Source of the DNA: Candidatus Vogelbacteria bacterium
GTDB taxonomy: Bacteria > Patescibacteriota > Minisyncoccia > Phycocordibacterales > XYD1-FULL-46-19
Reading direction: 5' to 3'
Assembly: GCA_011049365.1 (NCBI GenBank)
Contig: DSBD01000032.1
Span: 1 to 9,376, forward strand
DNA length: 9,376 nucleotides
The translations under genes and the position numbers were made by a program. Below, piece by piece: positions 1 through 5,197 of this stretch; within the stretch, counting starts at the first letter, position 1, and each line of letters opens with the position of its first letter. The notes under the pieces are model-generated. The model was not told the origin of the DNA. It saw only the letters and a list, made by a program, of their open reading frames with translations, and made no database searches.

Positions 1-1
1 A

Positions 2-1306
2 GCTATTTGTTTTTATTTTCAAGTTCATCAACCTTATCGTTTAAAAAAATTCAGGATTTTTGATATTGGCCAAAAGGGTGAATATTTTAATGATGATTCG
101 GGAACTGATTTAGATAATAAGTTTATTCTGAAAAAAGTGGCTGATAAATGTTATCGGCCGATGAATAATTTATTGTTAGAATTATTAAAAAAATATCCTG
201 ATTTTAAAATAAGTTTTTCTTTTTCTGGTATAACTTTAGAGCAATTAGAAAAAGACGCTCCGGATGTTTTAGATTTATTCAAAAAAATGGTAGATACGGG
301 ACGGGTAGAAGTATTGGCTGAAACTTATTATCATTCTCTAGCTTGTCTTTATTCTTCAGTAGAATTTATATCACAAGTAGAAAAACATAAAAAAAAGATA
401 AAAGAGATTTTTGGAATTCAACCAAAAATTTTTAGAAATACTGAGTTAATTTATAATGATTCTCTGGCTCCTTTAATTAAAGAGATGGGCTTTGAGGGAG
501 TTTTAGCTGAAGGGGCCGAAGATATTTTGTCTTGGCGAAGCCCTAATTTTGTTTATCAAACGGCCGGAGAAGATTTAAAGCTTTTACTTAAAAATTATCG
601 TCTATCTGATGATATCGCTTTTCGTTTCTCTTCGCGAGAATGGAGTGAATTTCCTCTAACGGCTGAAAAATATGCTGATTGGTTAACAGCAGTTAATGGT
701 TCCGGAGATATTGTCAATCTGTTTATGGACTATGAGACCTTCGGTGAACATCAGTGGGCTGACAGCGGTATTTTTGATTTTATGCGCTCTTTACCGGCTG
801 AGGTCTATAAAAGAACTGATAATTCTTTTTTGACTCCCTCGGAAGTTATTAAAAAAATACCGACCCGGGAAGAAATTTCTTTTCCTCGCTGGGTTTCTTG
901 GGCTGATGTGGAAAGAGATTTATCAGCTTGGTGTTCAAATGAAATGCAGTCAGCTGCTTTAGAAAGAGTTTATGCTTTGGAATCTTTGATTCAAAATATT
1001 AATTCCAAAAAATTATTAGAAGATTGGCGTCGCCTGCAGACTTCTGACCATTTTTATTATATGTGTGTTAAATGGTTTGCTGATGGAGATGTTCATAAAT
1101 ATTTTAATCCTTATAATTCACCTTATGACGCTTTCATTACCTTTATGAATGCTTTGACCGATTTAGAATTAAAAGCTAATCAGTTATTAAAGGATAAAGA
1201 AAAAACTTTAATTAAAAAGAAAAGCAAAATTGATTCAACCAAAAAAACAAGTAGAAGTAATTTGGTTAAAAGCAAAAAAATTGGTAAAATAAAAAGAAAA
1301 AAGTAA
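2..1306 (+). CDS. GH57 family alpha-amylase-like glycoside hydrolase (5' partial)
   Basis: Retaining alpha-glucan hydrolase or transferase of glycoside hydrolase family 57, presumably attacking alpha-1,4 linkages of a starch/glycogen-like polymer in the cytoplasm; no signal peptide is visible. The frame is open from position 2 to the TAA at 1304-1306 (434 visible residues). The first visible residues, AICFYFQVHQPYRLK, are the usual N-terminus of the family, so only a few residues are missing. A GTG at 137 is internal, because family motifs lie upstream of it. Motifs: HQP (residues 9-11), VEVLAETYYHSL (from about 102), FRNTEL with the predicted nucleophile Glu148, MDYETFGEHQW with the predicted acid/base Asp243, and SAWCSNEMQ (about 309-317). 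The arrangement resembles the Methanocaldococcus alpha-amylase type. The last 38 residues (397-434) are a lysine-rich, probably disordered tail. The GH15 gene begins 3 nt downstream, implying one transcript. Exact substrate is not determinable. Confidence 0.95.
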   Translation, partial: AICFYFQVHQPYRLKKFRIFDIGQKGEYFNDDSGTDLDNKFILKKVADKCYRPMNNLLLELLKKYPDFKISFSFSGITLEQLEKDAPDVLDLFKKMVDTGRVEVLAETYYHSLACLYSSVEFISQVEKHKKKIKEIFGIQPKIFRNTELIYNDSLAPLIKEMGFEGVLAEGAEDILSWRSPNFVYQTAGEDLKLLLKNYRLSDDIAFRFSSREWSEFPLTAEKYADWLTAVNGSGDIVNLFMDYETFGEHQWADSGIFDFMRSLPAEVYKRTDNSFLTPSEVIKKIPTREEISFPRWVSWADVERDLSAWCSNEMQSAALERVYALESLIQNINSKKLLEDWRRLQTSDHFYYMCVKWFADGDVHKYFNPYNSPYDAFITFMNALTDLELKANQLLKDKEKTLIKKKSKIDSTKKTSRSNLVKSKKIGKIKRKK

Positions 1307-1309
1307 TTC

Positions 1310-3292
1310 ATGCCCAAAAAATTAACATTAGGAAATGATAATATTTTAATAAATTTGGATGACTTCGGTCAGCCGAAGGATTTTTTCTTTCCTTATATCG
1401 GTTTAGAAAATCACATTGGTCCGAATTCTTTTCATCGTCTAGGTATTTTTTCTGATGGTCAAATATCATGGTTAGGGGATAGCCATTGGGATATGAATAT
1501 AGATTGCGAACCGGATACTTTTGCTGGGCGGATATCTGCAGAAAACAAGGAACATAATATAAAGTTAAAAATTAGTGATGCAGTTTATAATGAAAAAAAT
1601 ATTTTTATCAGGCAGATTAGGTTAAAAAATGATAGCTCAGCTCCAAGGAGATTAAAGATTTTTTTTAGTCAGCAATTCAAAATTGCCGAATCTTCGGCTG
1701 CTCACACTGCTTATTATGACCCACGGCGAAAAGTCATAATCCATTATCGCAATCAAAGAACATTTTTAGTTAATGCCATGATGGATGGTAGACAATTTTG
1801 TGATTTTACTACTGGTGTTTATGGCTCTGAGGGTAAAGAAGGAAGTCATTTAGATGCAGTTGATGGAATATTATCTAAAAATCCAATAGAACATGGTCAA
1901 GTTGATTCAGTTATTGGCTTGGAAGATGAGTTTGCCCCCGGAGAAGAAAAATATATTAATTATTGGTTGGCTGTTGGCTATTCTATAAAAGAAGTTATGA
2001 GTTTAGATGAGTATGTAGTTGGTAAGGGTCCGGCTTATCTTTTAAAAACAACTCAAGATTTTTGGCGGGCTTGGGTTAAACGTCAAAATTTTAATTTTCA
2101 TGGTCTTTCTCAGCGAGTAGTAGATTTATTTCAAAAATCACTCTTTTATATTAGAGCTCATGTTGATATGGATGGTGCTATCATTGCTTCAACTGATTCG
2201 GCTATGCTTCAGCAAGGCAAAGATACTTATGCCTATATGTGGCCAAGAGATGCCGCTCATGCCGCTAATGCTTTAAACCGCGCCGGGGATTTAACAGTAG
2301 CTAAAAGATTTTTTGAATTTTGTAATGAAGTTATATCTGACGAAGGTTATTTTATGCATAAATATAGTCCTGATAAATCACTGGGTAGTTCTTGGCATCC
2401 TTGGCTTTATGAGGGCAAGGTTCAGTTGCCAATACAAGAAGATGAGACGGCAACGGTTATCTTTGCTCTTTGGAATTATTATTGTGTCTCTAAAGATTTG
2501 GAATTTATAGAAAGAATCTATAATTCCCTAATTAAAAAAGCGGCTAATTTTATGGTTACCTATCGTGACGAAGTAACTGGTCTACCTAAGCCAAGTTATG
2601 ATTTATGGGAAGAAAAATTTGGTATTCACACTTATACTGTTGCCAGTGTTTACGGAGCCTTAATAGCTGCATCTAAATTTGCGGAAATTCTCGGTAAAGT
2701 TAAAAGCCATGCCGTTTATTTGGAAATCGCCGAACAAATTAGAGAAGCTACCTATAAACATCTCTATGATCCTCAAAGTGGTTTTTTTCTCAAGTCAGTT
2801 AATTTTAATCGGGAAGGAAAAATTGAAGATAGGACGGCTGATATGTCTACTTTTTATGGTCTTTTTAATTTTGGTTTCCTCTCTCCCGATGATCGTCGTC
2901 TAGCACATCTTTTTCACCAAATGGAAGAAAGAGTGGTTAATAAAACAGCTATTGGTGGCTATTGTCGTTATGAAGGAGACAATTATTATCGCCAGAGCCA
3001 CAATCATCCTAGTAATCCTTGGGTTATCACCACTTTGTGGGTGGCTCAGTATTATATAACTATTGCTAAAAATGAAGAAGATTTAGAAAAAGTTAAAGAA
3101 ATTTTAGAATGGGTGGTTAGACATGCTCTTCCTTCGGGTGTATTACCGGAACAAATTGATTCAAAAGATGGCCAACACCTTTCCACCGCTCCTTTAACTT
3201 GGAGTCATTCAGAATTTGTTAATACGGTGATTAGGTATTTGGATAAGTTGGAAGAATTTGGTATCTGTGAAGCCTGTAATCCGGTCTATTAA
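1310..3292 (+). CDS. GH15 family glucoamylase-like glycoside hydrolase
   Basis: Inverting exo-acting alpha-glucosidase of family 15 (glucoamylase, glucodextranase or trehalase-like), expected to release glucose from ends of alpha-glucans in the cytoplasm; no signal peptide is seen. At 660 residues it matches two-domain prokaryotic GH15 enzymes: an N-terminal beta-sandwich (about 1-265, opening LGNDNILINLDDFGQPKDF) and a C-terminal (alpha/alpha)6 barrel (about 270-650). Barrel motifs are YMWPRDAAHAANAL (W311, R313, D314, substrate binding), SYDLWEEKFG with the predicted general acid at Glu434 (Glu435 adjacent), and LTWSHSEFV with the predicted base Glu635. The ATG lies 3 nt after the GH57 stop, and its own stop overlaps the next ATG (TAATG), so translational coupling is likely. 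A GH57-GH15 neighbour pair is also known in Methanocaldococcus jannaschii (MJ1611/MJ1610), which supports consecutive action of the two enzymes. Substrate preference within the family is not certain. Confidence 0.93.
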   Translation: MPKKLTLGNDNILINLDDFGQPKDFFFPYIGLENHIGPNSFHRLGIFSDGQISWLGDSHWDMNIDCEPDTFAGRISAENKEHNIKLKISDAVYNEKNIFIRQIRLKNDSSAPRRLKIFFSQQFKIAESSAAHTAYYDPRRKVIIHYRNQRTFLVNAMMDGRQFCDFTTGVYGSEGKEGSHLDAVDGILSKNPIEHGQVDSVIGLEDEFAPGEEKYINYWLAVGYSIKEVMSLDEYVVGKGPAYLLKTTQDFWRAWVKRQNFNFHGLSQRVVDLFQKSLFYIRAHVDMDGAIIASTDSAMLQQGKDTYAYMWPRDAAHAANALNRAGDLTVAKRFFEFCNEVISDEGYFMHKYSPDKSLGSSWHPWLYEGKVQLPIQEDETATVIFALWNYYCVSKDLEFIERIYNSLIKKAANFMVTYRDEVTGLPKPSYDLWEEKFGIHTYTVASVYGALIAASKFAEILGKVKSHAVYLEIAEQIREATYKHLYDPQSGFFLKSVNFNREGKIEDRTADMSTFYGLFNFGFLSPDDRRLAHLFHQMEERVVNKTAIGGYCRYEGDNYYRQSHNHPSNPWVITTLWVAQYYITIAKNEEDLEKVKEILEWVVRHALPSGVLPEQIDSKDGQHLSTAPLTWSHSEFVNTVIRYLDKLEEFGICEACNPVY

Positions 3293-4473
3293 TGTCAGAA
3301 ATTTTTAAAATAGATAAAAAAATTCCTAATTCCCTAGGTCGGGCGGGGGAAATTAAAACTCTTCATGGTGTTGTAAAAACCCCGGCCTTTACGCCGGTAG
3401 CCACTAAGGGCGCCTTAAAAGGAGTAACAGTTGAACAGGTGAGAGATTATATAAAAGCGGAAGCTCTTTTGGCTAATACTTATCATCTTCATTTATCACC
3501 TAGTGAGGAAACGATATTTCAGGCCGGTGGACTACATAAATATATGAATTGGTCGGGACCTCTATTTACCGACTCGGGTGGTTTTCAAGTTTTTTCTTTA
3601 GGAGTAGCTTTTGGCGCTAAAGGTTTGAGTAAATTTGCTTCTAGTAGTAGTGAAAAAAAAGAGCAAAAAAACGTTTTTAAAGCCAAGATAGATGAAGATG
3701 GGGTTTCTTTTCGTTCGCCAATAAATGGAGACATTTTAAGATTAAATTCAGAAATTTCTATTGATATCCAATATAAATTAGGAGCTGATATTATTTTTGC
3801 TTTTGATGAATGTGTAGCACCAAGTGCTACCAGAGAATATCAAGAAGAAGCTTTAGAGAGGACACATCGTTGGGCGAAAAGATCTTTAGAAAAACATAAA
3901 GAATTGAATAGCCAACAATTACTCTTTGGGATTGTTCAAGGAGGGCGTTATCAAGATTTAAGAGAAAAATCAGCTCGCTTTTTAGCTGAGTTACCTTTCG
4001 GTGGCTTTGGTATTGGTGGTTCTTTTGATAAGGAGGATATGGGAACGGCGGTTGGTTGGACTAATAGTATTTTGCCGGAAAATAAACCTCGTCATCTTTT
4101 AGGAATTGGTGAACCGGAAGATATTTTAGCTGGTATAGAAAATGGTGCTGATACTTTTGATTGTGTGGCGCCGACCAGAAGAGCTCGTAATGGTTCTATC
4201 TATTTGAGAAATAATACTAAATTAAATTTAAATAATTCTCAATATCGAAACGATTTTTCTCCCTTGGATGAAAATTGTTCTTGTCATGTTTGTCAAAATT
4301 ATACTAAAAGTTATTTAGCTCATTTATTGAAAAATAAAGAAATGCTTGGTGCTACTCTTTGCTCAATTCATAATCTTTATTTCATCACTAAATTCACGGC
4401 CGATATCAGGCAAGCTATATTGGCAGAAAAGTTTTTTGGATTTAAAGAAAAATATTTGAGGGGGGAGTATTGA
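3292..4473 (+). CDS. tgt: tRNA-guanine(34) transglycosylase (queuine tRNA-ribosyltransferase)
   Basis: Exchanges guanine 34 in GUN anticodons (Asp, Asn, His, Tyr tRNAs) for a 7-deazaguanine base, normally preQ1 in bacteria, in the queuosine pathway. Family landmarks in order: TPVATKGALKGV, ANTYHLHLSP, TDSGGFQVFSLG with the acid/base Asp94, FDEC (172-174), GIVQGG (213-218), FDCVAPTRRARNG with the nucleophile Asp290, and the structural zinc site Cys329-x-Cys331-x2-Cys334 with His360, at the same spacing as in E. coli Tgt. At 393 residues it is slightly long because of an extra stretch of about 24 residues after FSLG (within 105-136). The pocket motif usually GLAVGE reads GFGIGG (238-243). The ATG shares its A with the GH15 stop, and no clear Shine-Dalgarno is seen, so reinitiation after GH15 is likely. 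No other queuosine genes are present here. It ends in TGA, followed by a run of eight T. Confidence 0.97.
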   Translation: MSEIFKIDKKIPNSLGRAGEIKTLHGVVKTPAFTPVATKGALKGVTVEQVRDYIKAEALLANTYHLHLSPSEETIFQAGGLHKYMNWSGPLFTDSGGFQVFSLGVAFGAKGLSKFASSSSEKKEQKNVFKAKIDEDGVSFRSPINGDILRLNSEISIDIQYKLGADIIFAFDECVAPSATREYQEEALERTHRWAKRSLEKHKELNSQQLLFGIVQGGRYQDLREKSARFLAELPFGGFGIGGSFDKEDMGTAVGWTNSILPENKPRHLLGIGEPEDILAGIENGADTFDCVAPTRRARNGSIYLRNNTKLNLNNSQYRNDFSPLDENCSCHVCQNYTKSYLAHLLKNKEMLGATLCSIHNLYFITKFTADIRQAILAEKFFGFKEKYLRGEY

Positions 4474-4477
4474 TTTT

Positions 4478-4553
4478 TTTTATTAGCGACGTAGAGCGAA
4501 CAAAATACAAAAACAAAGTTTTTGTATTTTTGAGCCGAGGAGCTAAGGAAGGG
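4478..4553. repeat. Tandem hairpin element, copy 1 (76 nt)
   Basis: First of two tandem copies filling the convergent gap after tgt. Box 1 (4478-4496) is TTTTATTAGCGACGTAGAG. Box 2 contains CCGAGGAGCTAAGGAAG (4535-4551). Between them is a perfect 13-bp stem: aaaatacaaaaac at 4502-4514 pairs with gtttttgtatttt at 4518-4530, loop aaa. An outer short stem TTAGC (4483-4487) / GCTAA (4542-4546) encloses the inner one. Box 1 matches copy 2 exactly, while the inner arms share no sequence with copy 2. The orientation is arbitrary. Role unknown: it could be a dispersed REP/MITE-like repeat, a structured RNA, or part of a two-way transcription end. There is no coding capacity with a plausible start. 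Confidence 0.85.
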
Positions 4554-4631
4554 TTTTATTAGCGACGTAGAGTGAGCGAAATGAAAATGTTTTTTATATT
4601 TTCATTTCTGAACCGAGGAGCTAAGGAAGAG
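4554..4631. repeat. Tandem hairpin element, copy 2 (78 nt)
   Basis: Second copy, directly abutting the first. Box 1 (4554-4572) is identical over 19 nt to copy 1. Box 2 (CCGAGGAGCTAAGGAAG at 4613-4629) is identical over 17 nt, with two single-base differences just outside that core (G/A at 4612 and 4630). It has a 4-nt extra TGAG after box 1. The inner stem is gaaatgaaaat (4578-4588) with attttcatttc (4598-4608), 11 perfect pairs; a G-T wobble and a T-A pair extend it to 13, with loop TTTTT (4591-4595). The outer stem is TTAGC (4559-4563) / GCTAA (4620-4624). A third TTTTAT (4632-4637) follows, so the hexamer bounds every unit and supplies the pilin stop codon on the other strand. Confidence 0.85.
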
Positions 4632-4633
4632 TT

Positions 4634-5128
4634 TTATAATTTATCAGCCAAACAGTAGCAATTACCATTATCACATTCAGTAATACCGGTTAATTGGCCA
4701 AAAGTATCAGGTGCTCTACTCTCGGCTTTAAAGCCGATTATAAAACCGATTTCACTTCCGACATCTCTTCCATTACATTGGGCTGAGTTATCTTTATCGG
4801 CGGTATAATAATAGCAATAAGAGGTACTATTAATCGGGTCAACCACTTCCGGTGATTCTTTGAGAATGGTAAGTAATCTCTGCCAATTATTATCACAACT
4901 TGATATCAAACCTTCATCATTTAAAGGATATTCTTGTTCGCCGGAGTGATACATTTCCAGAGCTTTATGTAATTGATTGATGTCACGAGCTCGGCGAGCA
5001 TCTCGGCCCCGACCACGCATTTGACCAACTGCCACCCAAGTAATACTGACTAAAATCATTATAATAGCTATAACCATCAAAAGTTCTATAAGAGTAAAGC
5101 CGTATTCATTTTTTTTGTTTTGCTTCAT
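4634..5128 (-). CDS. Type IV pilin / type II secretion pseudopilin-like protein
   Basis: Prepilin-like protein of 164 residues. It has a short basic leader, MKQNKKNEYG, followed by FTLIELLMVIAIIMILVSITWVAV, the classic class III signal. A prepilin peptidase would cut after Gly10 and N-methylate Phe11; Glu15 is the conserved Glu5 of the mature protein. The hydrophobic helix spans about 11-34, then an arginine-rich amphipathic stretch GRGRDARRARDINQLHKALEMYH (about 39-61) typical of GspG/PilE-like proteins. The C-terminal globular part has six cysteines (78, 105, 118, 152, 157, 159), suggesting disulfides outside the membrane. It is convergent with tgt and divergent from uvrB. No assembly ATPase, platform protein or peptidase gene lies in the window, so whether it serves a pilus, secretion or DNA-uptake fibre is unknown. 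Only a weak purine-rich stretch (AGAAAG, plus-strand 5140-5145) precedes the ATG. The stop codon lies in the TTTTAT hexamer bounding the tandem hairpin element. Confidence 0.9.
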   Translation of the reverse strand: MKQNKKNEYGFTLIELLMVIAIIMILVSITWVAVGQMRGRGRDARRARDINQLHKALEMYHSGEQEYPLNDEGLISSCDNNWQRLLTILKESPEVVDPINSTSYCYYYTADKDNSAQCNGRDVGSEIGFIIGFKAESRAPDTFGQLTGITECDNGNCYCLADKL

Positions 5129-5158
5129 AAAATTATTATCTTTCTAAATATTGTTTAG

Positions 5159-5164
5159 ATTATA
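5159..5164 (-). promoter_or_regulatory. Candidate -10 box for the pilin gene
   Basis: Read on the minus strand this is a perfect TATAAT. A start about 7 nt downstream would give a leader of about 23 nt before the pilin ATG at 5128. At 16-18 nt upstream there is no good -35 match (TAGCAC at 17 nt), and AT-rich DNA makes chance -10 boxes common. It overlaps the candidate uvrB -10 on the other strand. Confidence 0.45.
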
Positions 5165-5166
5165 CT
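5161..5166 (+). promoter_or_regulatory. Candidate -10 box for uvrB
   Basis: TATACT (5 of 6 to consensus), placed so that a start near 5173 gives a leader of about 25 nt before the GTG at 5198. The matching -35 window (5137-5144) is poor. The central TATA is shared with the minus-strand TATAAT, so both divergent genes may use one symmetric melted segment. Confidence 0.4.
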
Positions 5167-5186
5167 ATTTTTCTTATTCTTGTGCT

Positions 5187-5190
5187 AGGA
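5187..5190 (+). promoter_or_regulatory. Ribosome binding site for uvrB supporting the GTG start
   Basis: AGGA lies 7 nt before the GTG at 5198. Together with the family N-terminus (NLKASFKPAGDQP) directly after the GTG, it favours this start over the next ATG, which corresponds to Met20 inside the conserved GDQPMAI segment. Confidence 0.6.
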
Positions 5191-5197
5191 TTTAAAA

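Noticed and set aside
137..1306. GH57 gene starting at the GTG at 137
   Set aside because: The frame is open upstream to position 2 and contains the conserved HQP region, so the true start is left of the window and 137 is internal.
2313..2510. Plus-strand ORF of 65 codons
   Set aside because: Lies wholly inside GH15 in another frame; no family motifs; shadow of a well-supported gene.
2679..2903. Plus-strand ORF of 74 codons
   Set aside because: Also inside GH15 in another frame with no recognisable features.
4471..4473. TGA recoded to glycine as in some CPR lineages
   Set aside because: No in-frame TGA interrupts the conserved genes, and this TGA falls at the expected end of Tgt, so it acts as a stop.
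4502..4530. Classical intrinsic terminator of tgt
   Set aside because: The stem is A/T only, with no GC-rich core, and the T run is within the stem instead of after it; TGAGCC follows. A termination role is possible but not supported by this form.
4478..4637. CRISPR array
   Set aside because: Only two units. The variable part is a self-complementary hairpin and not a spacer, and there are no cas genes.
4572..4658. Small plus-strand ORF (GTG start, 28 codons) across repeat copy 2
   Set aside because: Its codons are the repeat boxes and stem, it runs antisense into the pilin gene, and no ribosome binding site is seen.
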